From: Ascaris suum
Taxonomy: Eukaryota > Nematoda > Chromadorea > Rhabditida > Ascarididae
DNA: 64,000 nt
Direction: 5' to 3'
Assembly (NCBI GenBank): GCA_013433145.1
Contig: CM024170.1
Coordinates: forward strand, 8,753,366-8,817,365
In this document: positions 52,301 to 63,745 of the stretch, in pieces
Layout: each line of letters opens with the position of its first letter
Numbering within the stretch: the stretch's first letter is position 1
Translations under genes and position numbers: made by a program
The notes under the pieces: generated by a model
The model's database searches: none
Told to the model about the DNA's origin: nothing
Seen by the model: only the letters and a program-made list of their open reading frames with translations

Positions 52301-54133
52301 GATCAAGATGGTGCTTACCGAGCGCACAACGCTCTCAGAGGATAGTTTTGCAATAAACCGGTTCTCAGCAATGTGTACTCAACAAACACCTGCCCATTTG
52401 CTCGTTTTTGTTGCCCGTTGCCCGACTTACCTCACCTAGACAACTGCATGTGATTAAGTACGAGAAGTTTAGTCAGCGAATGCAAATAGTAGAAGGCTTC
52501 GATGATAACCCCGAAATCTGAAATCATCGGCGTTCGAACCTATATTCCAAAGTACCAAAAATTATAATACGTAAAATCAAGTGCAAATTTATAATCGAGT
52601 AGTGAACTCAACGCCGATAATCTTTTCCTCCGAACTTTGCTTTAATTGTTGAATATAGTTGATGATTCTAATGAGGTCAAGTTCCATTTAATCTCAAACT
52701 ATAGAAGTTAGGCAAACATCTAGCAATAAGTGATGACTATATATGTCAATGGGATTTGAACTTATATATATTTGACGAATTCTCAGAGAAATTATGGCCA
52801 ACTCAAAAAAAAAGATGAATTCCATTAGTCCTCAAGCCTAGCCGAAGAAAATATGAGTTGTTTTTTTCCCGTAAATCATCGATCAAATGTGGGGAAGATC
52901 CGAGTGAGCGCACTGACAATTGGTTAGCATAGTTCGTCAAATGCAAACATCCTGACTGAATGCACATACAGCAAACGGCTTTTGTGGATATTTGTTTGCG
53001 CAGCTTGCGCTCACAGCGGGGCGCCCACCTCACTTGTGGCAACTTTTAGCTTTACGTCAAAGACACAAACACTCAAAAACGATTCCTTTTACTATTTTAT
53101 AAACTTCATTAAATTAATTTTCAAGTTGCTGCAATTATGTAAATGTGCGCCGCACAAAAGTAGTTATCATCGCCTAAATGCCTTCAAAAACGACAGATTA
53201 GGGAATTTTTTGAAAATATTAAAAACTCAAGCAGATCTGAAATTCCGAACTTCAAAAATGTTGCAAATTGAATTAACATGGATACCAAGAAATTTGTGCC
53301 TTACATAATTAAGTGAAAACTATAGTAATATCGACGACCATATGCGAATTTAGCGACAAGTGTATTGAATAGGTGAATGAGCATTTGATCGATAGAGCAA
53401 ATCCCACTCTCATCTATAGGTGGATGCGACTGACCTACGAATAGTTTGTAGCTGAGTATAAGCAACACTCCGTCCAAGTTTTCCGAGATGAAAGTCTGAT
53501 CGTCAAAACGAAGCAATCAAAATAGATGACTCAGTACCTCGAACGTTTCAGAAAATTTTCATTCGGGATTAAGCTAAGAAAAAAACTCCATCTGATAAGA
53601 AGCCGACAAAGAAGATCGGATTTTTTAAGTGATGTAGAATGGAGCCTAATTTCATTGATTCAAGTGTTCAGATAGCATTTCGATAGCTTTTCGAAGTTAT
53701 AAGGGATTGACTCCATTAAAACAAAGCTAGCCCTCATTATGAAAGCAAACATATACGCTTCGGCATCCGTCCTGAAGAAAATGGACGAGTCATGGCGAGA
53801 CTCGAATGTAACAAAAGGTGATATTCAACTAAATTTCAAAGTGGAAGAAAGGACACATACAAATCTGCAGTTATCCCACTTGAGAACTCTGTAATAAAAA
53901 TTCGTGGATGCGAAATTGAGTAATTCCTAGGGGAAATAGAGAAGAGCGCTTTCAGAGTCGTATAGAAGGTTTTAGGGTTAAAGCTGCACGTTCATTTAAG
54001 TGCTACACTGCATTCAATAAAAGAACAAGTAATCATTGATCGTAGCAAACACAGACATCACTCACCTCTTATTGGTGATCCTGAACTCGGTGGTAGTGGT
54101 ATGATCCCCGTAGGACGTTTTGTACTCCGACAT
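40371..54133 (-). CDS. Cytoplasmic intermediate filament protein, nematode IFA type
   Basis: Fifteen minus-strand exons from the MSEY start: 54133-54066, 49238-49129, 48164-47989, 47474-47361, 46687-46590, 46090-46033, 45716-45588, 45301-45092, 44813-44640, 44371-44207, 43355-43232, 42338-42259, 41797-41636, 41202-41083, 40415-40371. All phases agree and give 610 residues, normal for nematode IF proteins. Head: [14 protein letters not shown], then [17 protein letters not shown]. Helix-start motif: [20 protein letters not shown]. Coil 1B has the extra length of lamin-type and invertebrate IFs. Coil 2 ends [13 protein letters not shown]. The tail holds a lamin-type Ig fold ([13 protein letters not shown], then IWARGQGG...SPPEQLVF) and ends [13 protein letters not shown]. 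It builds cytoplasmic filaments, in nematodes mainly in epidermis and other epithelia, usually paired with an IFB partner. The [14 protein letters not shown] form points to IFA not IFB, but the paralogue number cannot be fixed. Further 5' coding exons are likely (see 59170-59259 and 49129-49238). Confidence 0.95.
40680..40790 (-). repeat. Possible tRNA-derived SINE fragment
   Basis: The minus strand carries AGTTCGATTCCGACC (complement of 40715-40729), a near-perfect RNA polymerase III B box (GGTTCGANTCC), about 60 bases downstream of TGGCGATCGTTGCGG, which weakly resembles an A box. No acceptor or anticodon stem forms, so it is not a functional tRNA. It lies upstream (promoter side) of the filament gene's last exon, in the final intron. 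Confidence 0.3.
49129..49238 (-). promoter_or_regulatory. Filament-gene head exon with possible alternative start
   Basis: The exon follows GAATTTTCAG directly and has an ATG four bases in (49234-49232, [20 protein letters not shown]). It can be read as an internal exon: AG from the previous exon plus C gives serine, in phase. It can also be read as the first exon of a shorter isoform whose mRNA is trans-spliced at that TTTTCAG. A 4.8 kb intron in front could hold its promoter. Head-only isoform differences are known for nematode IF genes. Confidence 0.45.
49239..54065 (-). other. Large intron of the filament gene (4.8 kb)
   Basis: Contains a 13-base C run (50839-50851) and a plus-strand coding-like exon candidate at 51705-51801 (separate entry). 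GC content rises over about 51.9-52.4 kb without a clear open frame. Otherwise nothing is supported. It may hold the promoter for the shorter head isoform. Confidence 0.6.
51705..51801 (+). CDS. Candidate exon on the plus strand inside a filament-gene intron
   Basis: After a TGTGTTCAG acceptor the plus strand reads [20 protein letters not shown] and [10 protein letters not shown] to a CCT|GTAAGG donor, phase 2 in and 0 out. If the donor is unused, the frame runs on ([20 protein letters not shown]) to a stop at 51910-51912. The composition looks coding; no family was recognised and no partner exon was found. Confidence 0.28.
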
Positions 54134-54154
54134 CTTCGCGGGACTCGGCGAAGG
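54066..54154 (-). other. Filament-gene head exon, possibly read in two frames
   Basis: Acceptor TTTGCAG at 54155-54161, donor AG|GTGAG. The IF frame is open from the acceptor (PSPSPAK before the MSEY start), so a coding exon can precede it in phase 0. A second frame ([20 protein letters not shown] when entered in phase 1) is also open across the whole exon and reaches a TAA two bases before its end. Phase-1 entry is what the transmembrane exon at 54381-54488 would supply. Confidence 0.5.
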
Positions 54155-54380
54155 CTGCAAATTGCAAACATTGCTAGTTATGTCTACAGATCTTCAAATG
54201 TTGCATTCCCGACGTACGTTGCCTCTCTTATCAAACAACAACGATGTTGATAAAACATAGCCTTACGTCAAACTATACCATCGTTCAACATTAAATCGAT
54301 TAGAAATGAAAATAAAAGGCATTGAAGAAAAGCTTTAAAAGTTGTAGTTTTATTACTATTTTACTATCGAAGAAACTCAC

Positions 54381-54488
54381 GATTTCTCACTTTCCATACT
54401 AATGCAGTCAGTAAAACAATTTGTGAAAAAATAACACACAGGCTGACGATGATAAACACACCTGCGAATATTTCTGTCCAATCCTTGT
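54381..54488 (-). CDS. Exon encoding a transmembrane segment, unrecognised gene
   Basis: Acceptor TAATGTAG, donor AATC|GTGAGT, 108 bases, phase 1 in and out. Encodes KDWTEIFAG, then the hydrophobic run VFIIVSLCVIFSQIVLLTAL, then VWKVRN, a classic membrane span with a positive stop-transfer flank. It lies in the 5' intron of the filament gene on the same strand. If spliced directly to the next exon (54154) it would read that exon in the non-IF frame to a stop 28 codons later. Otherwise it may read through its donor to a TAG a few codons on (REFLR). No family was assigned. Confidence 0.5.
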
Positions 54489-56919
54489 CTACATTAGAGA
54501 ACACAGTATTATTGATGCACCAAAATAAGTGTACAATCGTTCAAAAAAGATAAGATGTTAGCAACTAGTTGAACGAGTACTAATAGGAAATGTTTTCTTC
54601 AGTTCTAGTAAAACTGGAACAGAAGTAGTTTTCACATTAGGCATTATGCGTTATTGATTCCAGGCTGGCATATGGAGCATTCTGTTGATCACAGATAGTG
54701 GAACTGACTATAACTTTCACCCACTATCGGCACATATTTGATAGCGGTCTGTACGAAGGAATTATTTTTGCATCAATATTGGCACAAAAGCACAAAAGAA
54801 ATTTTTCCTTGGAGAAATTTTGTATGCAACCATGGAGCGTATTTGGCCTAAGGATAGTTGTTATGAGTAGGCTTATTTAGTGATTCAATGATGGCTCATC
54901 CGATTCTTCTCATAAAAATAAAATCTCTCGTTCCTTCTTCACGACCCTCTTAATACTAAATCGCTATGAGAAATTGTCATATTTTTATGAAGAAACCGAG
55001 TACAATACATGAAACTTTCGAGAAAAGTTTTATTTGTAGACGTTTGTGAATAGTCTAGTCTATAGACGTCTGTTTTTTAATAAAAAAACAGAGCAAATTT
55101 CTGAGACAGTGACATCGATGGTCTCTTCTGAGAGTGAGAACATGTAAGATGAGCAAGCTTATTTGCAACTGACAATAATTTATTCTGACTTCGAATAGGA
55201 AGCGAATTCCATTAGTCTCATTATTTTTCAGTGCAAAAAAAGTTAAGTGGAGGTGACACGGCGTGCGACAACATGTGAGAATAATTGACGTTTGAATTTC
55301 AGTGAACCGATGTGCCATGAATGGCTATGCAATTGCATTGACGCAATAATTGCTTCCGATTCACTACTTCAATGCAAAGTTGCACTTCTCAAAAAAGACG
55401 TGTCTGCGCTAGGTGTCAATTCATAACGAGAGAATATTCGATTACCTATGAATACTTTGGATTGATGGATATTGGAAAGGTTTTTTCTTCAGACATTTTC
55501 CTGTTTGAATTTCAGAAACTTTTTTGCATAATCGAATAGAATAACAACGCCACGATTTCAGCTACAACCAGGTCTTCAGTGATTCAGTAAACAATACAAC
55601 ATAACGGTTTGTTGACGAGCTAAGACACTTCAAAAAAAATTTAAAAAATTGGTGCAAGCAAGAAAAAACCTATCTCGATGCTTGAATCACTAAACGGAAT
55701 AGCTCGAGATTCCCAATTTTCTCACCACTTCTCCAAAACTGAAATCTGAATTCCTCTTCTCTAATAGTAATTGAATTTGTGCACCCACAAGTACGATTCT
55801 CATAACGCAAACCAAAGCCTTATCGATATAAGCAAATTGCCATCACTTATTTGCATCATCTTTCGCATCTTTTATACCACAGGTCATTAAACGATACCTC
55901 CGCTATTAGCGAAACCGTTCAAAACTAGTGCAAGAATTTTTTGGAATGTTGTTGTGGAAGCTGATGAAATTCAGTGTCTGTGTTGGGAAAACGAAGCACT
56001 GAAGCATAAAGGGAACCAAGTGAAGAGTGAATTTTTATAGTGGACGATCCGGTTGCACATAAGTGCATTCGTTGACTTTTACCGATTCAAAGTGGCGGAT
56101 TGAATTTCTAATGAATCATAAAACCTTTTCAGTGTGCAACAAACGCACCGGCACGCTTCACTGATTTCTTTCCCGTTCGAAACGCTCTAACATTTGTTTT
56201 AAAAACATTTCGCATTCTTATTTTAGCGGTTAAATGGCAAGCTTGAACAAGACGACGTTGAGTTATGGAGCACTGATGAAGTTCAATGGCACTTGAAACA
56301 TTGTAAAATCACATCTGAATCATACTCCTCTCAAAAAAGAGCTAAAATTTTTCAACTCACTATTTCAATGGAACGGATTCACAACGACTGGATTTTGCTT
56401 TAATTAAACTCTACACTAAATTCTTCTGGAAAGATTAATTTCCACAAGACTTCGACTTTCAACAGTGCTCTACTAAATGAAAAAAATATTGAGTCCTATT
56501 AAAGATTACAAGGACTATGGCTATTTTGAGGTTCCAACGTCCCTCTAATTACATAAAGGTTCGGCGAGAACGCCCTTTATATTGAAAAGCGCAATTGAAA
56601 CGCAGCTGCTGCTGGTGTTCTTCTAATGAGAACGCTTAACAAAATACGAAACACGTGCTGTAGGCGCTGCACGAAGCGATTTCAGGAAATGCATAGAAAA
56701 AAGCGAACTGCCGACGATAAAAGAGCACATATGGTGTGGCAGTGAAAGCCGATAAGAGGGCACATATGTGTGCTTGCAGAGGCGAAGCCCTAACTGTTTT
56801 TATAGCTCAAAGGTGGGCTGCACGTGATATATGTGGAATCTGAAGAATTTATTCCCTATACAAAGCAGAGGCGGACAAGTGCGATGCTTCGTAGTTAATG
56901 TGCAGTGCTAAAGGTTCAC

Positions 56920-57050
56920 GACGAGGAAAAGCAACTGCTAAGAACACCGATTCCCTATCATCAACATTCGATGCGCTCAACAAAAGAGAAAAAATTTTGC
57001 GAAGATTGGCGGAATGCTCGATACAATTTTGTTGTAGTAAATGCTCTGCA
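56920..57050 (-). CDS. Candidate exon within the filament gene's 5' intron
   Basis: Acceptor CATTGTTCAG, entered in phase 2. Reads AEHLLQQNCIEHSANLRKIF, then LLLSASNVDDRESVFLAVAF, with a possible donor CGTC|GTGAAC that leaves in phase 1, fitting the exon at 54488. If that weak donor is unused, the frame stops at a TAA about 25 codons later. The plus strand over the same bases is also open and coding-like (NTDSLSSTFDALNKREKILR), so strand is uncertain. Confidence 0.28.
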
Positions 57051-57599
57051 CTGAACAATGAAGTAGGAACCGATTCTCACAATAGTGAAAAAATGAGGAT
57101 AAACTGCGCCTTGCAATGGTCTTGGCTAATTAACTCTAAAAAAGTGTAATGAATACTACATCGATTTGTAATCATTTCGTTAAATTACTTGATAAACATC
57201 ACCATTGCAATCAAGTAGGCACACCACCCGGTCTCTCTCCAAAGCGATGTATTCCTTCTGTAAAGGACCTATGCCGAGAAAATGAAATGATTGTATAGCA
57301 CATTATGAAAGCGGTGCGGTAATATAAAGCAGCCTCGATTCAAAAGGTGTTAAAGGAGGACCGATACTTTATGTACATATCGGCTCATTTTGATAATCTC
57401 ATCAACGATGCGAATTTAAGTAGACAGAGAAATTCAGTCGACTGCCGTCAAATCGCGCCGAGTACTATCCAACTAAAATTCGGTATCATTGCTAACGATT
57501 CATATAGGCGAAAAAAGCGTATCGGCTTTGATCAATAGGAAGCTCTATGTGAAGTGCACACAACCAAACATCCACCACCCGAGCAACGAATGATACGTC

Positions 57600-57870
57600 A
57601 CCTCCACGGCAAAAGTGAAAGAATACGATAAAGCTATTCGAAGAGCTGCAAAGGGGCAACGGTTGGACGAATGGGCTGCTGAAACAATTCGATGATGAAA
57701 CATCACCGCTTTACAGAGGTGCAGAGGGTGGGAGGTGAAGAAGGAGAAGAAAGGAAGCGCGAAAGGATCTGGAACTGTAACAGCTGAGAAGGAAGATAAA
57801 GAACAAACTCCAACAGATGTCAGAGAGGACGAAATCCAGTGCGCTGGAGCAACTGGTTCAATAAGGGTTT
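57600..57870 (+). other. Coding-like plus-strand segment in overlapping frames
   Basis: Purine-rich and GC-rich. One frame reads YDKAIRRAAKGQRLDEWAAE to a double stop, then, after a CTTTACAG acceptor-like site, KKEKKGSAKGSGTVTAEKED and onward to ATGSIR. A second frame reads LFEELQRGNGWTNGLLKQFD and ends at a GGAG|GTGAAG donor-like site. It may be a nested plus-strand gene, or chance openness caused by purine bias. Confidence 0.25.
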
Positions 57871-57890
57871 CAGCGCATCTTTTATACTAC

Positions 57891-58027
57891 TGAGAAGCGC
57901 TCGTGAGGTGAGACATCCGATGTTTGGCAGACTCCTTAGGTTCCGACAGCACTTCATCACATTGGAGCATCTGATCCTTTTCCTTCCTCTCTTCCCAATC
58001 CGCCGTATATCCATTGAAATAAGTAAG
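57891..58027 (-). CDS. Candidate exon, charged domain, within the filament gene's 5' intron
   Basis: Acceptor AAGGCAG, phase 0 in, possible donor TCTCA|GTAGTA, phase 2 out. Encodes YFNGYTADWEERKEKDQMLQ, then CDEVLSEPKESAKHRMSHLT, which looks strongly coding. The exit phase fits the exon at 57050. The entry phase fits the ERT exon at 59170-59259, so the ERT exon could belong here and not to the filament gene. No family was recognised. Confidence 0.35.
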
Positions 58028-59169
58028 CTGCCTTGATTTAGGAAGTGGCAAAAGATCAGAAGTGGCAGAAGTTACAAGGATGAGGCGATGTGGATGAGCG
58101 AGCAGTGCGAACAGGCAGACAGTTGGATGGGAAGCCAACTGTGGCACGGTGGAGTGAGTGCAGCAGCGCTTAAATATAAGCAGTGCTGTGTGCGAAAGGC
58201 GGATGGGCATTTTTTCGATGGGAACTTTTTTGTGCGCTTTGCACTCGAAATAGATGCAAGTGAATCAGACCATGGCAGTTCCTGAGGTCGTGCTCTCGAA
58301 GCAAGTCGAGAATGTGGATCGAGTGGGAGAATGTTAGCTTGGTCCCAAACCTCCTACACAATTATCAACAAAACTACTTCTGCAGAAAAAACTTACATGT
58401 GCTCTTATATACCACGAATCAGTGCTTAGAGGTGGCAGTCACTTTGCAACAGTGCAATTTGCAATCCGCAGCACCGTTCAGCAATCGTACAGTCAGCCAT
58501 TTAGAAAATTTACTGTTCGCTTTATTGCAGTGAGGATAATTTTCCAAAAATGCACAATTTTTGCTTGATAAATGCCCGAAAACAGCGTTAAAGTGGAAAT
58601 ATATGCTCTAAAAATTTAACAGAATTCACGTAAATTTTTAACACCTGAATTTAAAAATATTTCAGTTTTAAAGTTCACTCGGAATAGATCGACAGCAAAA
58701 CTGAACTCACTGCAGAAGATGAGAAAATAACGAGAAAAAAATTGTGCGGAAAATTTGGAATGTTTATTTGTTCATTCAAAACCATCTGATCTGCACCTTC
58801 CAACATTACACGAGCTTTCTGAGAATCTGACTGCTATTCGCAGATAACTTTCTTTCATCGAACTATTTTTAAATGTTCTATAGGTTTCACGAGCATCCGC
58901 CGAACAGTGAATCAATAAGATTTATGCCAATTGCCAATGTATTTCGGAAAACGCATTTATGCAACTAAATAAAACGACTTTTAAGCCGAAAAACGGAACT
59001 ACGGGAACATTATTGCATCTTCGTGAAGTAAACTGAATGATCAGATACGAGTTCGAACTTAAACTCGCTCCACTCTTGCAATTCTTTAACGAATATTTCG
59101 ATCTTCGTCGTTTTTCGACCTAAATTTATCAAAATTCAATAAAGCCGTAAAAATTCATCAGAATAATAC

Positions 59170-59259
59170 CTTTGGAGAAGCTTTCTGACGCGTGCTTATC
59201 TCGCTTGCCGATTCTCTATCGGTGCGTTCAGTGCGTTCGGTACGCTCCGTTTTGGAGGC
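59170..59259 (-). CDS. 5' exon rich in ERT repeats, probably filament-gene N-terminus
   Basis: Acceptor CATTTCAG, donor AAAG|GTATTA, 90 bases, phase 0 in and out. Encodes ASKTERTERTERTDRESASE, then ISTRQKASPK. Joined to the exon at 54154 it gives [17 protein letters not shown], a natural serine/proline/lysine-rich head, so the longest filament isoform would start upstream of MSEY. The exon holds no ATG, so a further 5' exon is required; the exon at 63663-63745 (MEYGETLYAAVSG) is phase-compatible. The alternative is that this exon belongs to the transmembrane-type gene at 54.4-58.0 kb, whose first visible exon is also entered in phase 0. Confidence 0.6.
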
Positions 59260-62200
59260 CTGAAATGTGTTTATGCAAAATAAAGATGCTGCATTTTGTG
59301 TACATAATGACTGAATACATATCACTGCGTAAGCAGCATTATTAGAGTCATAACTACGGAAGCTATTTTAATCAGTATAAAATAGGTGAAAACATCTTTC
59401 AGAATATAACCTTATGAGTGAACGGAATCCGGTTACTTGATAGGGATAATCACATGTGAGTGCCTGACGTGCGTGCAGTTCATGATCGAACGTTCATCGA
59501 TAAACAAAAAGTAAAGGTGCTTTTTGTTCTAATATGGCGAAGGGTATGAGGTCCTATCTGAAACCTCACCATTCAAGGTACTTATAGCAGGTTTTGATAA
59601 TCACTAACTTAAGTCAAGCACCTGCTATTCATGCAGTCTGCTGGCTTCCTTCTCTCTGTGTTACCATTAGACATCAAATCGAATCATAAACGTTGATGGT
59701 GAACGTCAACTACTCGTGACTGTGTGGTAAAAGAGTCTTCGCAATTTTAGCTATTTGCTTCGCAAAAGATCTTCGCGTTTATGCATTGCGCGTTCATGCG
59801 GATGAGATCACACTGAAAAAGACGGACCTCACCATCTCGTGGTAAGCATTGGTGAGCACCTCGTGCTTACACATCACGGAAAAAAAAACTCTTCCTGCCA
59901 GCTGAACTGCTAATAATATCGATTTCTTTTTTTACAGACAGCCGCACAAAACAAATTAGCAGAAAATGCAGTAAACGATAAACAAAAATGGTACACTTAA
60001 AGAAAAATGACGTTTCGAGGAATTCTCCGCTCATCCATAAAACATCACGTTTTCGCGAAAAAGTATCCAAGCTTGCTTACGCTTGCATGATCATTACATA
60101 TGCCGACTGCGAATTACACCTCAGTGTTAGAATACTGTTTTCGTCTTTCAAGGCCAATCCTCGATCCCTCCTTCCTTTCCCTCTCTCAATCACAGAATGA
60201 CGAGATTCTCACGAGACATGTTGCCACTAAACGGCGAGCAAACACGAGAAAGCGTTAAATTTCATAAAATGTCGGGAAATTTCACTGACTGAGTGAAATT
60301 TTCGACAGCTTAGATATGGTTTCTTTACGGTTTAGTAGTAGATCACTGAAGCCTATTTTTACTAGGCATCGAGATAAAAATATTCCAAGCAATATTCACT
60401 GTATTTCACAGAACCCACCCCCATCGTCTGCCACTTCATTAGTCCCAAATTTTAGCAAACCCCCAATCGTGGCAAAATGATGAAACCAAAATTTCCCACA
60501 CCGATATATGTGAGCCGCGAGTATCAGCAACTTACTGAGTCGTGTTTGAAATGCTGACGTAAGCCAATCAGGTCGGAACTTTAAACTGGGAGCAAAAAGG
60601 ATGGAGGGGAAGAGTGAATCCGTCGACTCATCAAAAACAGCAACCAGAGCCAAGAAATAAGCTGTCACTATCAATCTGGAGCGACTAGAAATGCCGCAGC
60701 ATAACAAACATTTTGAAATGCTTTCCGCGTTGCAAACGTAAAAACTCTTCAAAATGACACAGGCGGAAACTTCAGACAATTATGCCGTCAATGCTCTAAA
60801 AAACTTCTTATTAATTGAGCAAGTTTAAAATCACGTCTGACGGAATTCCAGAAAAATCCTGCGGCGACCCACAAAAAAGCGGTCGATCTTCCATCGCTTC
60901 GGGAAAGAAATTTGGGTGTATTCGATCAAAATGATTTTTTAAACTAGTAATAATGCCACAACCGAAGCGCCGTCACAACCATCTTCATTGCGTTTACGTC
61001 GTCGGTTTAGTATCTGAATCCAGAGCGCCGATGAATTTATTTCAAATTTATTCAAAACTGCATTTTGAACTATGGATGAATGAATGTGCTAGGAAAAAGT
61101 GCTAATGCATTTAGACCCAAAAATCCAATGGATAGAGTCCAAAATGAAGAAAATCCAGAGTTGCAAACTAAAAAAGCATGCAGAAATCATCGCTTCAAAC
61201 AAGGAAGAAACTTCGTGAGTGAAAAACAATTTCAGTTAATGCCCGGAATAAATGTGAGCAAATAATGAATACTTCAACGATGAGATATTCTTCAAAAACG
61301 CAACTGTGGTATGTCTGCATTACGAATGGGAGTTATGTCTTGTGTGTGCACACAAAAAGCTTATCTATACACTTGCTCATTGTTTATTTGCAGTTGACGA
61401 TACATACGACGATCGTTTTAGAATTAAATCATCTCTCAACCAACTTCAGAAAACTTTTGATTCCCCCAAAGAACTAACGCTGAATTCGCAATTTACGAAA
61501 TTGCAGTGGATTACAATTTGCAATCCTCTAATGCAACCAACATCAACGTTTCTTCGTTATTTACTCAGAAACTGCGATAGCACGTGATGTAGAAAAATGC
61601 ACGATTAATGATGCAGAGGATTTTTGCGAGTTGGCGCAACGTGTGCAAAGATATTTATCTTTCTTCCTTGCACCTATCCCTCAAAACTTCATGCGCCTGG
61701 ATTCGACCTTCTAGATTCTATCTGCTACAGACAACAATAAGTAATAATATGAGAAAGTGAAAACCGAAAAGTGATTACAGCAAATTACAATACACACCTG
61801 ATAGTATTTCGACGATCTTCCGTACATCGTTATTTTCCCTCACTATAACGCTTCTATTGCTAGATGCCTGTTTTATGTAACTCTAATGGCAATGCCGATG
61901 ACAGAAGGAGGAGTCATCGTTCGAGCCGAAATGCCCCTTTTTGTGTGCATATGTAAGGCTGCTCTCTTCGGAGGACAGAGGCCGTACGCAGCGATGCAAA
62001 TTGTTTGCTCCCAGAAAAATCTCTGCATCGTTACGACTGATTCAAGCAACACCACCCCAACAAATGATTCGTTCAACAACCGGTCATGCAAAAAAAAATT
62101 CAATTTTCATGTAATCGATAGGCAAAATGCACAACTGCATGCAAACATAGAAAAAACGCAGTGTTCGGATTGAAAATTAGAAAGAAAATCGGATTCAGGC

Positions 62201-63662
62201 AAAATAAATCGTCGGATATTAAAATTCTATGCACGAGAGATTTTTGTAAATGGAAAAAATTTTTCACCATCATTAATCGTCAGCCTATATTGGTGAACTT
62301 GTTAGGCAGGAAACTTCATCACAGCTGAATATTGGGTGGTATGATCTGAAACAAATCAAATAAACGCTCAAAGTGTGCCATTATGCACAGAAAAAATCCA
62401 CTAGATGCTTAACACAAATGTTGCGATATACTGATGCCGTGTTTTGTGTGCTAATATTTAAATGTGTTCATTTTTTGTTTCAACGCATGAAATGACAGTA
62501 CCCTATGCACTGCAAAACAGCACACAGCATACGGTACAGTCAAGGCAGAGAACGAAGTTTACAATGTTGTAAGTGAAGAACTCTCTTTTAAAAGGAAGGA
62601 TGTGAGTTGAAGAGTAAGTAAATAAAGGTAGGGTGCAACAATATGTACTCAGTATATCGCAACCCTGGAAATGAGATAGCCGGCACTGTTGTGCTTCTGT
62701 ATGCTTTCAAAGGATCCCTATTACCTGATGTGCGCGTTACAAACACTCACCTAAAGGAACTTAGATACTTCAAATATCAACCACGATCAAAGGGAGTGAA
62801 TTCGTAATTTTCAGTGGTTGTGAACATTGATCGTCATATAGTTGAGAGCACTTTAATCCTTGCGAATAAATCGAGAATGTAATCTGTTGAAGGCATTTTC
62901 GAAGGGGGTCCCAAAATAGATAATTCCCGAGCGATAGCAACGTGAGAGGCTGAGGATGATTATCGAGAACAACGCTGGATACATGTTCACTTTACTTATA
63001 AAATAAGAATTTTGAGTTTTCATCGCAATTTCATTTCTCAAGCAGAACCAATGAAAAATGCTAGCGAAATTTCAGTAGCTTTGCTATTTTGCTAAACGAG
63101 TAATGGTGGGCGGGTCTTGTCAGCAACAAAAGTCGCCATTCTGCTTTGTGATGTGATTCATTATGAAGAGGCTTTGCTAAGAATAAAGTCGATGATTAAG
63201 CTTTCGTTTGAGAAAATTTGCGGTGACGGGAAACAAAAGCATATAATGTGACGGGTTCTTTGAAAAGTCTTTATACAAGTGGTATATATACCAATTAATC
63301 ATTCACTTTCCAACAAATATTCGAGTGAATGTAAATAATAAATGAGAAACAAATTCAGTGGAGCATTTGTTTCTGAAACTAACTGTTCATTCAGTTTGCA
63401 CCACTGATTATGCTCCACTGATTGCGCTTGTTGTCGGAACAAACGCCAGCAGTAAAAAAAAAACTGCAGTAATATGAGCAGTGATGGAATGAAAATTCAT
63501 ACTCGTTTCATGGGTGTTATTGATGGCGAACGATGATTGCGTTTATGTGATGATTGAATGAGCAAAAATGGTGAATGCTGTCATTCCTATTTGAATTCTA
63601 AGCCGGATGATTCCCAAACACAATCGAACCAGCTCTGAATACTTGTGCGTTTTGTGAGGTAC
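59260..63662. other. Upstream region of the filament gene, no firm exon
   Basis: A 127-codon minus-strand frame (60396-60779) and short plus-strand frames (60.0-60.2 kb, 61.1-61.6 kb, 61.9-62.2 kb) are open but lack family or splice support. Probably intron or promoter sequence. Confidence 0.4.
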
Positions 63663-63745
63663 CCCACTAACTGCTGCATATAGTGTTTCACCGTATTCCA
63701 TCAACCCTGTGACAATGAGCAGTCTCCTGCCTAAGAACACAGCAG
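63663..63745 (-). CDS. Candidate exon near the right edge
   Basis: Acceptor TCTTTTCAG, phase 1 in, donor GGG|GTACCT, phase 0 out. Reads AVFLGRRLLIVTGLMEYGET, then LYAAVSG. Its internal ATG (MEYGETLYAAVSG) would allow it to be the first coding exon in front of the ERT exon at 59259, with a TTTTCAG trans-splice acceptor. Alternatively the frame runs through the donor (VPHKTHKYSELVRLCLGII) to a stop at 63543. No family was recognised. Confidence 0.28.

Noticed and set aside
52520..52560. GGCGTTCGAACC, resembling a tRNA T-arm
   Set aside because: No acceptor stem, D-arm or anticodon arm forms upstream.
60396..60779. 127-codon minus-strand open frame
   Set aside because: A GTAAGT donor lies inside it, but no matching acceptor or family. 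Length is within what chance produces over the whole window.
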